From Pseudomonas peradeniyensis (lineage in GTDB: Bacteria; Pseudomonadota; Gammaproteobacteria; Pseudomonadales; Pseudomonadaceae), in NCBI RefSeq assembly GCF_014268935.2, contig NZ_JABWRJ020000001.1:2101015-2165014 (forward strand): 64,000 nt of DNA, written 5' to 3'. Every line of letters starts with the position of its first letter. The stretch's first letter is position 1. Below the pieces are notes generated by a model, which had not been told where the DNA came from, made no database searches, and was given only the letters and a program-made list of their open reading frames with translations. This document shows, piece after piece, positions 14,445-23,369 of the stretch. A program made the position numbers and the translations under genes.

Positions 14445-15290
14445 ATGACCTATCTGGAGCAGCTGCAAGCCACGCTGCATGCCCTGGTCAAGGCGGGAGA
14501 GGCAGGGCGTCGGCGTGCCGATGCCATGCTCGATCCGATGAACGACGCGATCGTCCATATACAGGGCGCGGTGGGTGAGCTGGAAGGTTTGCCGGTGGTC
14601 GGCCCGATCATCGGGGCCAAGCTGCAGCGCACCATGCGCGCGATAACCAATGCCCAAGCCCGGGTTGCCAAGGTGGTGGCCAAGTACGACCAGGCGGTGG
14701 CGGTGGTGCGTCAGGTACGCGATCGCATCGACGGTTTCGCCGCTCATGCCGCCAAGGCCGGTGCGGCGATTCGTCGTGTGGTGGGGGAGGTGCGCTCGAC
14801 CGTCAATGGCGTGCTGTCGACGCTGGGCTTCGCGCCCGAGGCGACGCCTGCTGCCGAAGCGGTCAAGGCGTTCCCGCACTTGCTGGTGCTGCAACCGCTC
14901 AAGGCGGGCGCGGCGCCGTACTACTTCAACCTGGATACCGCCGCCTTCGACCAATTGCGCCGGCAGACGCGTTTTCGCTGGGCCGGGCAGGAGCGCCTGA
15001 GCCGCGAGAGCGCCCAGCAGGCGGTCAGCCTGGGCGAGGAGAGCATCAACATCCGTGGCGCGATCTTCCCCGGCTTCAAGGGGGGGCTCGGTCAGTTGCA
15101 GACGCTGCGTAGCATCGGCCGCCAGCTGCTGCCGCTGTCGTTGACCACCGGCTACGGCGAGGTGCTCGGCACCTGGTGCCTGACCAGCATCGAGGAGGAG
15201 CAGAGCGTCCTGCTGGCAGGCGGCATTCCGCGCAAACAAGGGTTTTCACTGGAGTTCGTGAGCTATGGCCAAGACTTGCACAACGTCTGA
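14445..15290 (+). CDS. U: tail protein U with N-terminal helical extension
   Basis: 281 aa. Residues from about 140 to the end match the gpU fold (FPHLLVLQPLKAGAAPYYFN, GEESINIRGAIFPGFKGG, YGEVLGTWCLTSIEEEQSVL, PRKQGFSLEFVSYG). The first 130 residues are alanine-rich helices (coiled coil around 60-115) absent from the shorter P2 gpU (about 159 aa). Acts at the tail end in P2 with X and D. Overlaps X by 26 bases. Confidence 0.88.
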   Translation: MTYLEQLQATLHALVKAGEAGRRRADAMLDPMNDAIVHIQGAVGELEGLPVVGPIIGAKLQRTMRAITNAQARVAKVVAKYDQAVAVVRQVRDRIDGFAAHAAKAGAAIRRVVGEVRSTVNGVLSTLGFAPEATPAAEAVKAFPHLLVLQPLKAGAAPYYFNLDTAAFDQLRRQTRFRWAGQERLSRESAQQAVSLGEESINIRGAIFPGFKGGLGQLQTLRSIGRQLLPLSLTTGYGEVLGTWCLTSIEEEQSVLLAGGIPRKQGFSLEFVSYGQDLHNV

Positions 15291-15471
15291 GGGTGACCTG
15301 CTCGATACCCTCTGCCAGCACTATTACGGCCATCTGTCCGGCACGGTCGAGGCCGTTCTGGATGCCAACCAGGGCCTGGCGGACGAGGCGCAGCCGTTTC
15401 GCGCCGGGGTGAGGATCCTGTTGCCGGAACTGCCGACGACGACGAGCAACAGTCTGCAGCTGTGGGATTGA
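15265..15471 (+). CDS. X: tail protein X (LysM-like)
   Basis: 68 aa, MAKTCTTSEGDLLDTLCQHYYG, VEAVLDANQGLAD and FRAGVRILLPEL: the P2 gpX family, a LysM-like fold at the tube-baseplate junction. Starts inside U. Confidence 0.9.
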   Translation: MAKTCTTSEGDLLDTLCQHYYGHLSGTVEAVLDANQGLADEAQPFRAGVRILLPELPTTTSNSLQLWD

Positions 15472-15495
15472 GCACTCACCTTTCCTGAACTGCAC

Positions 15496-15548
15496 GTGGG
15501 AGCGGGCTTGCCCCGCGATGGCGCCGTCGCGGGCAAGCCCGCTCCCAC
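15496..15548. repeat. REP palindrome inside the tailocin
   Basis: GTGGGAGCGGGCTTGCC on the left arm and its complement on the right arm (ending CCCGCTCCCAC) around a GGCGCC core, an almost perfect 53-bp dyad. The same unit occurs at 32467-32532 and 49042-49116. It lies between X and D and can fold in RNA. Confidence 0.9.
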
Positions 15549-15585
15549 GCCGTCCTTGCTACATCAACACTGCGGAGCTCCACCC

Positions 15586-16620
15586 ATGCAACCTCAATTT
15601 CGTATCATCGCGGACGGCAATGACATCACCACGCTGCTTAACGACCGCCTGTTGCTGTTACGCACCACTGATAAACCAGGTATGGAGTCCGACGAGTTCG
15701 AACTGCGCCTCGATGCCCGCGACGGCGCCCTGGCCTTGCCAGCAAGGGGTGCAGTGCTCGAGGTGCACCTGGGTTACGCCGGGCAGGCGCTGAACCGCCT
15801 GGGCCGCTACACCGTGGATGAGGTCGAGCTGTCCGGCCCACCGGACACCCTGGTGATTCGCGGCAAGGCCAGCGACCTGCGCGGTAGCGGCAAGACCATC
15901 CGCAGCGGCAGCTGGGAGAACGCGACGCTGCAGCTCATCGTCGCCGAGATCGGCGCCCGCAATGGCTGGCAGGCCGTGTGCCCGGTGGCCGTGCAGGTGC
16001 CGCGAGTGGACCAGTACAGCGAGTCGGACTTCAACTTCATCACCCGCCTGGCACGCCTGCACGACTGCACCGCCAAGCTCGCCAACGGCCAGTTGCTGGT
16101 GCTGCCGCGCCAGGGTGGCCAGAGCGCCAGCGGCAAGCCCCTGGGGGTGATCGGCATTGCCCGCAGCGACGTCAGCCAGTGGCAGTTTCGCCTGGCTGAC
16201 AAGAGTACCCACAAGGCCGTCAGGACCCGCCACCAGGACAGCGCCAGCGGGCGCCTGCAGGCGGTGGAACTGGTCAATGGCGATGCTCCGGACGGCCTGC
16301 AGCCTGTCTACACCGACCGCCACCTGTACCCCAACCGCGCGGCGGCGGAACAGGCCGCCCGCGCCCGCCTGGCCAGCTTCAACCGCGACACCGCCAGCGT
16401 GCGCCTCGACATGCCCGGGCGCACCGACCTGTTTGCCGAGCGCGCCATCGATGTCCAGGGCTTTCTGGCCGGGCTCGATGGGCACTACCTGATCGAGTCG
16501 GTCGAGCAGGTGTTCACCAGCAGCGGCTGGCGCACCACCGTGCAGTGCAACGGCGGCCGCCAGGGCAAGGCCAAGGCCAAGGGGGCCGCGCCTCGGCGGG
16601 CGGGTTCGCTCAAGGCCTGA
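15586..16620 (+). CDS. D: phage late control protein D (baseplate hub)
   Basis: 344 aa from the ATG after the REP element. MQPQFRIIADGNDIT at the start, GKASDLRGSGKTIRSGSW, VPRVDQYSESDFNFITRLA and a C-terminal HYLIESVEQVF followed by a basic tail. P2 gpD/VgrG-like hub that joins tube and spike. The frame continues upstream through the REP but the start at 15586 fits the family N-terminus. Confidence 0.94.
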   Translation: MQPQFRIIADGNDITTLLNDRLLLLRTTDKPGMESDEFELRLDARDGALALPARGAVLEVHLGYAGQALNRLGRYTVDEVELSGPPDTLVIRGKASDLRGSGKTIRSGSWENATLQLIVAEIGARNGWQAVCPVAVQVPRVDQYSESDFNFITRLARLHDCTAKLANGQLLVLPRQGGQSASGKPLGVIGIARSDVSQWQFRLADKSTHKAVRTRHQDSASGRLQAVELVNGDAPDGLQPVYTDRHLYPNRAAAEQAARARLASFNRDTASVRLDMPGRTDLFAERAIDVQGFLAGLDGHYLIESVEQVFTSSGWRTTVQCNGGRQGKAKAKGAAPRRAGSLKA

Positions 16621-16837
16621 AACGGGGCGGTGAGGGTTTCCCGATGCCTGCCGGCGGTGGCGCTCCCTATAGTCGCTGTCAGCCGGCCGCATCACCCTGT
16701 TTCCGAGCTCCAGATCAGGTGCGGCGCTCGCCACACCTTGAATCCTGTGAAAGCCAAGCGCTTCGAGCCATCGCCCATGAGCGAGCCACAGGCGGCACCG
16801 GCCGCCTTTCGATCAGACCGCAATGGAGAATGCACCG

Positions 16838-17389
16838 ATGCCGCTCACTGAACAGCAACTCAAGCAGATCTACCCGCTCGCCGGCCAACGCGTCGCCGCC
16901 TTCCTGCCGGCGCTGAACACGGCCATGGCCAACTGGGAGATCGACCACCCCAAGCGCATTGCCGCGTTCCTGGCCCAGGTCGGCCATGAGTCCGGCCAAC
17001 TGCGTTACGTCAAGGAGCTGGGCAACGACCGCTACCTGGCTCGTTATGACACCGGCACCCTGGCCCTGCGCCTGGGTAACACCCCCGAAGCCGACGGCGA
17101 CGGCCAGCGCTATTGCGGCCGTGGCCTGATCCAGGTGACCGGACGCAACAACTACCAGGCCTGCAGCCGTGCGCTGTTCGGCGACGAACGCCTGCTGGCG
17201 CAGCCGCAGATGCTCGAACAGCCGCGCTGGGCCTGCGAGTCGGCGGCCTGGTTCTGGCACTCGCGCGGGCTCAATGCCCTGGCCGACCAGGGTGAGTTCA
17301 ACCGCATCACCCGGCATATCAACGGCGGCCTGAACGGCTTGTCGGAACGGCTCGAGCTGTGGGCGCGGGCGCGGGAGGTACTGTGCTGA
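16838..17389 (+). CDS. endolysin, glycoside hydrolase family 19 (chitinase-like lysozyme)
   Basis: 183 aa. Catalytic Glu lies in VGHESGQLRYVKE; GDGQRYCGRGLIQVTGRNNY is the GH19 substrate region and NRITRHINGGLNG the C-terminal signature. No signal peptide, so it depends on the holin. The ATG at 16838 is chosen because GGAG (16825-16828) is 9 bases upstream; an alternative ATG at 16823 would add five residues. The 217 bp before it shows no gene. Confidence 0.93.
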   Translation: MPLTEQQLKQIYPLAGQRVAAFLPALNTAMANWEIDHPKRIAAFLAQVGHESGQLRYVKELGNDRYLARYDTGTLALRLGNTPEADGDGQRYCGRGLIQVTGRNNYQACSRALFGDERLLAQPQMLEQPRWACESAAWFWHSRGLNALADQGEFNRITRHINGGLNGLSERLELWARAREVLC

Positions 17390-17883
17390 ACCGCCTGCAA
17401 CCGGTGTTGTGCCTCGGCTTGATGGCGCTGTCCGCCGCGTTGGCCTGGCAGCTGCAGGGCTGGCGCCTTGGACGTCAGCTGGCCGAGCAGGAACAGGCGC
17501 TGGTGCAGCAGCGCCTTGACCAGGCCGAGGCGCTGCACGGCCTGCTGCTCGCCGAGCGCGATCAGCGCCAGGGCCTCGAACAACGCCTGCACGACAGTGA
17601 AACGAAGCATTTCCAGGAGCTGACCGATGCCCAACAGACTCAGGCTCGCCTGCGTGACCGCCTTGCTACTGCCGATCTGCGCCTGTCGGTCCTGGTCGAG
17701 CGCGACACCGCCTGTGCCCCAGTGCCTGCCGCCGCCGGCGCCGGCGGCGTGGATCATGGCCCCGTACGCGCCCGACTTGACCCGGCGCATGCTCGACGAA
17801 TTGTCGCCATCACCGACGACGGCGACCGTGGACTGATCGCCTTGCGGGCGTGCCAGGCCTATATCCGTGCGCTGTCGCCCTGA
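17383..17883 (+). CDS. Rz: inner-membrane spanin (Rz/LysB-like)
   Basis: 166 aa from a GTG with GGGAGGTAC upstream, overlapping the endolysin stop. A single N-terminal membrane anchor (about residues 5-22, PVLCLGLMALSAALAW) is followed by a long Gln/Glu-rich periplasmic coiled coil (about 30-110) and a short tail. It pairs with the nested lipoprotein at 17627 to fuse inner and outer membranes in the last lysis step. Confidence 0.88.
   Translation: MLNRLQPVLCLGLMALSAALAWQLQGWRLGRQLAEQEQALVQQRLDQAEALHGLLLAERDQRQGLEQRLHDSETKHFQELTDAQQTQARLRDRLATADLRLSVLVERDTACAPVPAAAGAGGVDHGPVRARLDPAHARRIVAITDDGDRGLIALRACQAYIRALSP
17627..17836 (+). CDS. Rz1: outer-membrane spanin lipoprotein (Rz1) nested in Rz
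   Basis: 69 aa wholly inside Rz in the second reading frame. Signal peptide MPNRLRLACVTALLLPICAC with the lipidated Cys at residue 20 (lipobox ICA-C), then a proline-rich segment (PPVPQCLPPPAPAAW) typical of Rz1. Nesting of Rz1 within Rz is the classic spanin layout. Confidence 0.85.
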   Translation: MPNRLRLACVTALLLPICACRSWSSATPPVPQCLPPPAPAAWIMAPYAPDLTRRMLDELSPSPTTATVD

Positions 17884-17942
17884 GCGCTTGCCAGCAGGGG
17901 CGGGAGTGGTAGGGTAGGGCGCAGTCTTGCCAGGAGCTAGCC

Positions 17943-18425
17943 ATGGACTCGATCACCGTACTCTCCACCCGCCTGGGCGAACACCTGCGGCGCTTCAACG
18001 CCCAGGTGAGCACTGCTGAATCCTGCACCGGCGGCGGCATCGCCGAGGCGATCACCCGCATCCCCGGCAGCTCGGCCTGGTTCGAGGCCGGCTACGTCAC
18101 CTATTCCAATGCCCAGAAGACCCGCCAGTTGGGCGTCCCCGAGGCGTTGTTCGCCCAGGTGGGGGCGGTCAGCCAGGAAGTGGTCGAGGCCATGGTGCGG
18201 GGCGCCCAGGCCGCCAGCGGAGCGCGCTTCGCGGTGGCGGTCAGTGGTGTGGCCGGGCCAGACGGCGGTTCGCCGGCCAAGCCGGTGGGCACGGTGTGGC
18301 TGGCCTGGGCCGACGGAACCCACGTGAGCAGCGAGCGCCGACACTTCGACGGCGACCGCGAAGCGGTGCGCCGACAGACGGTGATCGCCGCGTTAGACGG
18401 CTTGTTACAGCTTGGCGCGGAGTAA
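17943..18425 (+). CDS. cinA: CinA-family nicotinamide-nucleotide amidohydrolase (PncC domain only)
   Basis: 160 aa. [40 protein letters not shown] and [20 protein letters not shown] are the PncC signature; it deamidates NMN. The N-terminal MoCF/COG1058 domain of long CinA proteins is absent, as usual in gammaproteobacteria. Good ribosome site (CAGGAG). Directly upstream of recA, marking the right border of the tailocin. Confidence 0.95.
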   Translation: MDSITVLSTRLGEHLRRFNAQVSTAESCTGGGIAEAITRIPGSSAWFEAGYVTYSNAQKTRQLGVPEALFAQVGAVSQEVVEAMVRGAQAASGARFAVAVSGVAGPDGGSPAKPVGTVWLAWADGTHVSSERRHFDGDREAVRRQTVIAALDGLLQLGAE

Positions 18426-18470
18426 ATCGCCCGACGGGGGTTTGCGGAAACGAATCGCTGTGGAATAATA

Positions 18471-18486
18471 CTGGCTACTTATACAG
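18471..18486. promoter_or_regulatory. LexA (SOS) box of recA
   Basis: CTGGCTACTTATACAG fits CTG-N10-CAG, 44 bases before the recA start. LexA would repress here until RecA-promoted cleavage. Confidence 0.88.
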
Positions 18487-18529
18487 TTATTCCGGCCGTC
18501 AGGGCCACGTCGAACACGTGAGGATTTCA

Positions 18530-19606
18530 ATGGACGACAACAAGAAGCGCGCCTTGGCTGCGGCCCTGGGTCAAATCGAACGCCAATTTGGCAAGGGCGC
18601 GGTCATGCGCATGGGCGACCACGAGCGCCAGGCCATCCCTGCCATTTCCACCGGTTCCCTGGGCCTGGACATCGCCCTGGGCATCGGCGGCCTGCCGAAA
18701 GGCCGTATCGTCGAGATCTACGGCCCGGAATCCTCGGGTAAAACCACGCTGACCCTGTCGGTCATCGCCGAAGCCCAGAAGAACGGTGCCACCTGCGCCT
18801 TCGTCGACGCCGAGCACGCCCTCGACCCTGAATACGCCGGCAAGCTGGGCGTCAACGTCGACGACCTGCTGGTCTCGCAGCCGGACACCGGCGAGCAAGC
18901 CCTGGAAATCACCGACATGCTGGTGCGCTCCAACGCCGTCGACGTGATCATCGTCGACTCCGTGGCCGCCCTGGTACCGAAGGCCGAGATCGAAGGCGAG
19001 ATGGGCGACATGCACGTCGGCCTGCAGGCCCGCCTGATGTCCCAGGCGCTGCGCAAGATCACCGGTAACATCAAGAACGCCAACTGCCTGGTCATCTTCA
19101 TCAACCAGATCCGCATGAAGATCGGCGTGATGTTCGGCAGCCCGGAAACCACCACCGGTGGTAACGCCCTGAAGTTCTACGCCTCGGTGCGCCTGGACAT
19201 CCGCCGTACCGGCGCGGTCAAGGAAGGCGACGAAGTGGTTGGTAGCGAAACCCGCGTCAAGATCGTCAAGAACAAGGTTTCGCCACCGTTCCGTCAGGCC
19301 GAGTTCCAGATTCTCTACGGCAAGGGTATCTACCGCAACGGCGAAATCATCGACCTGGGTGTGTCCCAAGGCCTGGTGGAAAAATCCGGTGCCTGGTACA
19401 GCTACCAGGGCAACAAGATCGGTCAAGGCAAGGCCAACGCCGCCAAGTACCTGCAAGAGAACCCGGCCATTGGCAGCGAGGTCGAGAAGCAGATTCGCGA
19501 CAAGCTGCTGACCGCTGGTGCCGCCGCCGCTGCAGCAGCTGCCGCCAAGGCCGGTGCAGCCGAAGCCGATGCCGACGACCTGGCTGACGCCGACGCCGGT
19601 TATTGA
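18530..19606 (+). CDS. recA: recombinase A
   Basis: 358 aa. Walker A GPESSGKT, Walker B region [20 protein letters not shown]2 loop with [22 protein letters not shown], and an acidic C-terminus after an alanine-rich linker. Start at [17 protein letters not shown], with GAGG upstream. It does homologous recombination and stimulates cleavage of LexA and of S24 phage-type repressors such as the tailocin one. recX follows by eight bases. Confidence 0.98.
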   Translation: MDDNKKRALAAALGQIERQFGKGAVMRMGDHERQAIPAISTGSLGLDIALGIGGLPKGRIVEIYGPESSGKTTLTLSVIAEAQKNGATCAFVDAEHALDPEYAGKLGVNVDDLLVSQPDTGEQALEITDMLVRSNAVDVIIVDSVAALVPKAEIEGEMGDMHVGLQARLMSQALRKITGNIKNANCLVIFINQIRMKIGVMFGSPETTTGGNALKFYASVRLDIRRTGAVKEGDEVVGSETRVKIVKNKVSPPFRQAEFQILYGKGIYRNGEIIDLGVSQGLVEKSGAWYSYQGNKIGQGKANAAKYLQENPAIGSEVEKQIRDKLLTAGAAAAAAAAAKAGAAEADADDLADADAGY

Positions 19607-19614
19607 TTGGCCCC

Positions 19615-20085
19615 ATGTCCGTCGTACTCGACACCCCCGTCGCCGTTCGGCGGACAGCCATGGACCTGCTCGCACGCCGCGAGCATGGTCGCGTCGAGCT
19701 GACGCGCAAGCTGCGTCAGCGTGGCGCACCGGACGAGCTGATCGAGCCTGCGCTTGATCGGCTGGCCGAAGAAGGGCTGCTTAGTGAAGCCCGCTATCTG
19801 GAAAGCTTCATCCGCTACCGGTCCAGTGCCGGCTACGGCCCCGCGCGAATTCGCGAGGAGCTCGGCCAGCGCGGTTTGAACCGTGGCGATATCGACCAGG
19901 CCCTGCGCGACAGCGAAGTGGACTGGGCGACGCAATTGCGTGATGTCTGGCATCGCAAGTTCGCCGGGCAACGCCCGCAAGACCCACGCAGCCGGGCGCA
20001 GCAGACGCGCTTTCTCGCCTACCGTGGTTTCCCCATGGACATGATCGGCCGGCTGCTCAGCGGTCGCGATCTCGACGATTATTGA
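19615..20085 (+). CDS. recX: RecA regulatory protein RecX
   Basis: 156 aa with three-helix repeats: [23 protein letters not shown] start, [20 protein letters not shown] and [18 protein letters not shown] segments. It limits RecA filament growth. ATG at 19615 follows the recA stop by eight bases, so both are probably co-transcribed; an in-frame TTG at 19603 overlapping the recA stop is a less likely start. Confidence 0.93.
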   Translation: MSVVLDTPVAVRRTAMDLLARREHGRVELTRKLRQRGAPDELIEPALDRLAEEGLLSEARYLESFIRYRSSAGYGPARIREELGQRGLNRGDIDQALRDSEVDWATQLRDVWHRKFAGQRPQDPRSRAQQTRFLAYRGFPMDMIGRLLSGRDLDDY

Positions 20086-20133
20086 TGCCCTGTACGGCTG
20101 ACGCCCATGCGTGTCAGCCGTACAGGGCATTTT
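20085..20133. terminator. strong terminator between recX and the convergent LOG gene
   Basis: ATGCCCTGTACGGCTGAC pairs with GTCAGCCGTACAGGGCAT (18 bp) around a 10-base loop, followed by TTT. It serves recX and, from the other side, ppnN-like transcription. Confidence 0.88.
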
Positions 20134-20137
20134 GCGT

Positions 20138-21256
20138 TCAGCTGACCCGCAAGGCTTCCCGGGCGCGCTGGGTGGTGTGCATCGGCTGGGGTTTGGCCCA
20201 GTTCTCCGGCAGGTTGATGAAGTCCACCAGTTCGCGCAGGCGGCCCTGGTCGCGGCCGTTGAAGGCGAAGGTCAGGCGCGTCAGGTGGCTGAAGTTGCCT
20301 TCCTCGTGTTCGGCGCCGCTGTCCGCTTGCTGGTGGTACCTGCCGCTCAGGCGCAAGTCGGCGAAGCCTTCCTCCACATCATGCAGGGCCGCCTCGCTCA
20401 AGGGGTGGTGCATGCGGATCACGAACTGGCTCTTCAGCCAGCGGCTGGAGTGGTAGTTGCTGTAGAACTGGTTGATTTCCTCGACCGCCTCGTCGGCGCT
20501 GTGCACCAGGCGCACCAGCTTGAGGTCGCTGGGCAGGATGTAGCGGTTCTCTTCGAGCTGGCGGCTGATGAAGGCCAGCGCGTCCTGCCAGAAACTGCCG
20601 CCGGGCGAGTCGAGCAGCACCACCGGCACCAACGGGCTCTTGCCGGTCTGGATCAGCGTCAGTACCTCCAGCGCCTCGTCGAGGGTGCCGAATCCGCCGG
20701 GGCAGAGCACCAGCGCGTCGGCTTCCTTGACGAAGAACAGCTTGCGGATAAAGAAAAAATGGAACGGCAGCAGCTTGTCGGTGCCATTGACCGTGGCATT
20801 GGCGTGCTGCTCGAACGGCAGGGTGATGTTGAAGCCCAGGCTGTGGTCGGTGCCGGCGCCTTCATGGGCGGCGGCCATGATGCCGCCGCCGGCGCCGGTG
20901 ATGACCATCAGGTCCGAGCGCGCCAGCGTTGCGCCCAACTCTCGGGCAAGCGCGTACATGGGGTGTTCCATTGGTGTGCGTGCCGATCCAAACACGGTGA
21001 CCTTGCGTCTTCCCTTGTAGTGCTCGAGGGTGCGGAACGAATGGTCGAGCTCGCGCAGGGCCTGCAGGGTGATCTTGGCGTTCCAGCGGTTGCGGTCGTC
21101 ATGGGCCATGCGCAGTACGGTCAGCAGCATGTCGCGGTACAGCGGCAGGTTGGGACTGTTCGGCGCGACCAGTTGCAGTTGTTCGTCGATCTTGCTCAGG
21201 TCGATGCCGTTGTCCCTGAAATGGTTGAACAGCAGCTCGTTCGATTGGTAAGGCAT
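20138..21256 (-). CDS. LOG-family nucleotide 5'-monophosphate nucleosidase (PpnN-like)
   Basis: 372 aa. Rossmann-fold with VFGSARTP, VITGAGGGIMAAAHEGA and the LOG motif PGGFGTLDE. Such enzymes cleave nucleoside monophosphates to base and ribose phosphate; E. coli PpnN is longer, so the assignment to that subgroup is tentative. N-terminal 90 residues are a helical domain. Divergent from the small gene at 21560. Confidence 0.85.
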   Translation of the reverse strand: MPYQSNELLFNHFRDNGIDLSKIDEQLQLVAPNSPNLPLYRDMLLTVLRMAHDDRNRWNAKITLQALRELDHSFRTLEHYKGRRKVTVFGSARTPMEHPMYALARELGATLARSDLMVITGAGGGIMAAAHEGAGTDHSLGFNITLPFEQHANATVNGTDKLLPFHFFFIRKLFFVKEADALVLCPGGFGTLDEALEVLTLIQTGKSPLVPVVLLDSPGGSFWQDALAFISRQLEENRYILPSDLKLVRLVHSADEAVEEINQFYSNYHSSRWLKSQFVIRMHHPLSEAALHDVEEGFADLRLSGRYHQQADSGAEHEEGNFSHLTRLTFAFNGRDQGRLRELVDFINLPENWAKPQPMHTTQRAREALRVS

Positions 21257-21559
21257 TCAACGTCTCCTTCTGCAGCAAAACCTCTGACCGGGTCGATGGC
21301 GTGTCCCGGCCGCGACACTGCGTGTGTCGCTGGCTGCTGTGGCTCGAGTGTGCCCCCCGAGCGTTGCAGTAGGCCTTCAAGGCCATGTTGCAGTGGCAAT
21401 TCCATCGCGTTGTCGTTGTTATGGGTACTCGTTATCAATCTAGACGCTGGCGCGGCTTCGTGCCGCCACAGGCGCGCACTACCGCCGGTCAGGCGCAAAC
21501 CAGTGCTGGCGGGACTTTGGTTAACTGGGGGCAGTAGGGCGATACAGCGAGGTGGCGGT
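21257..21559. other. divergent intergenic region
   Basis: 303 bp between the LOG gene start and the small forward gene. Expected to hold two promoters. I see no RNA gene, terminator or convincing operator here. Confidence 0.5.
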
Positions 21560-21766
21560 ATGCACCGGCTGGTGATCGAGGTGGATGGGCAACTGTTGCA
21601 GTTGCTCGAGTACGAGGCCAAGGCTCATCACCTGAGCCTTGAGGGGGAGTGCGTGCGTCGGCTGCAGGGCGCCGAGGCGCATTCGCGTTACCTGCAGGCC
21701 CTGCTGGCTGAGTTGCGCGCCGATGATGAGCAGCGGCGCGCCAGAAACAGCGATCAGCTGGCCTGA
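21560..21766 (+). CDS. small conserved-looking protein, unknown function
   Basis: 68 aa from an ATG preceded by GAGG about 7 bases upstream. Opens with a short beta strand (RLVIEVDGQLLQLLEYEAKA) and continues as a charged helix; the strand-helix start is weakly reminiscent of ribbon-helix-helix proteins, but I cannot assign it. Stops one base before the end of the convergent secreted-protein gene. Confidence 0.55.
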   Translation: MHRLVIEVDGQLLQLLEYEAKAHHLSLEGECVRRLQGAEAHSRYLQALLAELRADDEQRRARNSDQLA

Positions 21767-21767
21767 A

Positions 21768-22187
21768 TCACTTCTTCTTGTTGCCGGCTGTGCAGCTGGC
21801 GGCGTCGAAGGCCTGGTCCATGACCGGCTGGTTGGTCTTGTAGACGGTGAAGCGGTAGACCATCACGGCGCCCTTGGACATCAGCTGGCGGTAGCCGTTG
21901 TTGCGGCACACGCTGTCACCCAGCTGGCTGCGAACCTGCGCGGGATTGGCCTGCATGCGCTGGGCGTGCTCCTGGCGTACGCTCAGGTGGTTGACCAGTG
22001 CCTTGCCTTCGACGGTGTAGCCCTGGTCGAGGATGTCCTCGTTGATGGCCCGCGGGGTGCCGACGCTGCTTTCCTTGGCGACCTTCTGCAGCATCTGGTT
22101 CAGCTCGTATTCCTGCTTGGACGCAGCTTGGGCGGCCAGGGGCAGGGCGAGCAGCAGGCTCAGGGTCGGGACGATAAGACGCAGCAT
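21768..22187 (-). CDS. PA3611-like secreted protein (quorum-sensing-regulated virulence factor family)
   Basis: 139 aa. Signal peptide MLRLIVPTLSLLLALPLAAQAA, then a small helical domain with two Cys that could pair (VCRNNGYRQL and AASCTAG). CCAGGAGAG precedes the ATG at 22187. The family is exported to the periplasm in P. aeruginosa (PA3611); its biochemical function is not established. Longer upstream frames are not used. Confidence 0.8.
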   Translation of the reverse strand: MLRLIVPTLSLLLALPLAAQAASKQEYELNQMLQKVAKESSVGTPRAINEDILDQGYTVEGKALVNHLSVRQEHAQRMQANPAQVRSQLGDSVCRNNGYRQLMSKGAVMVYRFTVYKTNQPVMDQAFDAASCTAGNKKK

Positions 22188-22401
22188 GGATCTCTCCTGG
22201 TTCGATGACTGGCGCTTTGACCAGCGCCGGCGGGCGGCGTTCCATGAAAGCGCAGGGTTTCCAGGCCGCCAGAACCTGTGATTATAAAGGAGCGGCGGCG
22301 CTGGCTGCACGGCAAATGACGTGGGCTCTGGTAGACTGGGCGCCTTGTTTTCATCGAGTTGTCGCCGTGCCCCTCCCACTTCCCTGCCAAGGCCTGCTGC
22401 C

Positions 22402-23112
22402 ATGAGCCACGCGGTAGCGCGCCTGCGCGCCGAGCGCCTGGCGCGCAGCATCAAACCCTTTGTCGCCCGAGGCTCGCGCGCCGAGCGCTGCCCGGACTGC
22501 CGGGTGATCGCCACGCACTGCCTGTGCGCCTGGAAACCCCGGGTGCCGGCCGAGTCCGGCATGTGCCTGCTGATGCACGACACCGAGCCGTTGAAACCGA
22601 CCAACACCGGCTGGCTGATCGCCGATGTGATCGAGGACACCTCGGCCTTCGGCTGGCTGCGCACCTCGGTGGACGAGGGGCTGCTGGCGCTGCTGGACGA
22701 TCCCCGCTGGCAGCCCTACATCGTCTTTCCAGGCGAGTTCGTCAAGGAAGAGCGGGTGGTCAGTGAGGTCGTGCGTGAGCCGGGCAAGCGCCCGTTGTTC
22801 ATCCTGCTCGACGCCACCTGGACCGAGGCGCGCAAGATGTTCCGCAAGAGCCCCTACCTCGACCGCTTCCCGGTACTGAGTCTGCAACCGGAGCAGATGT
22901 CGCGCTATCGCCTGCGCCGTTCCAAGCGCGACGACCACTTCTGCACCGCCGAAGTGGCCGCCATGTGCCTGGAGCTGGCCGGTGACGGCCAAGCCTCGCA
23001 GGCCCTGGACGCCTACCTGGACGTCTTCAGCCTGCACTACCTGAGCGGCAAGCGGCGCCTGCCGCTGGACGAGCAGGACGAGGTCCACCAGCGTTTGCAT
23101 ACCTTCCTATAG
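22402..23112 (+). CDS. DTW-domain tRNA-uridine aminocarboxypropyltransferase
   Basis: 236 aa. Zinc-binding CPDCRVIATHCLC near the N-terminus, HDTEPLKPTNTGWL, and the defining DATWTEARKM (DxTW) motif. Enzymes of this family add the acp3 group to uridine in the tRNA variable or D loop (TapT/DTWD type). Start at the ATG following GGCCTGCTGCC, leaving RAERLARSIKPF as N-terminus. Confidence 0.88.
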   Translation: MSHAVARLRAERLARSIKPFVARGSRAERCPDCRVIATHCLCAWKPRVPAESGMCLLMHDTEPLKPTNTGWLIADVIEDTSAFGWLRTSVDEGLLALLDDPRWQPYIVFPGEFVKEERVVSEVVREPGKRPLFILLDATWTEARKMFRKSPYLDRFPVLSLQPEQMSRYRLRRSKRDDHFCTAEVAAMCLELAGDGQASQALDAYLDVFSLHYLSGKRRLPLDEQDEVHQRLHTFL

Positions 23113-23369
23113 TCCAAGGGGCAGGCGCCGCGGATTGGTTCATACTGTCGGGGCTGGCAGCCAGGGTAGGCGGGTTCGACCGGGCAATTGGCTTGACCAC
23201 CCGGAGCGTGCTCGGCATCCTTGGCGCCGCTTCGGGCACGACGAAGCTGCTGTTACCCCGGACTTCGCCGTGCCATCCCGGCCGGCGGCCCTGCCGTTCG
23301 CGCCATGAGTTGCCCGCCAGGCGTCTCCCGTATCCCCTGCGCCTGGCACAGAACAGGATCCATAGATCG

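Larger units (their letters stand above)
1044..17883 (+). mobile_element. R-type tailocin (P2-like contractile phage-tail bacteriocin) cluster
   Basis: About 16.8 kb holding repressor, lysis genes and a full contractile tail set in P2 order (V, W, J, I, H, chaperones, FI, FII, E/E', T, U, X, D). There is no capsid, portal, scaffold, terminase, integrase or replication gene, so it cannot form a phage particle. It sits immediately upstream of cinA-recA; Pseudomonas tailocins are well known at the mutS-cinA locus. Lysis functions are split: holin is the first structural-operon gene, endolysin and spanins the last. Confidence 0.93.

Noticed and set aside
1044..17883. Complete prophage
   Set aside because: No integrase, terminase, portal, capsid or replication genes; only tail, lysis and control genes.
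20111..21559. Upstream extension of the small gene at 21560 across the LOG gene
   Set aside because: Antisense to the LOG gene with its PGGFGT motif; the ATG at 21560 has a ribosome site.
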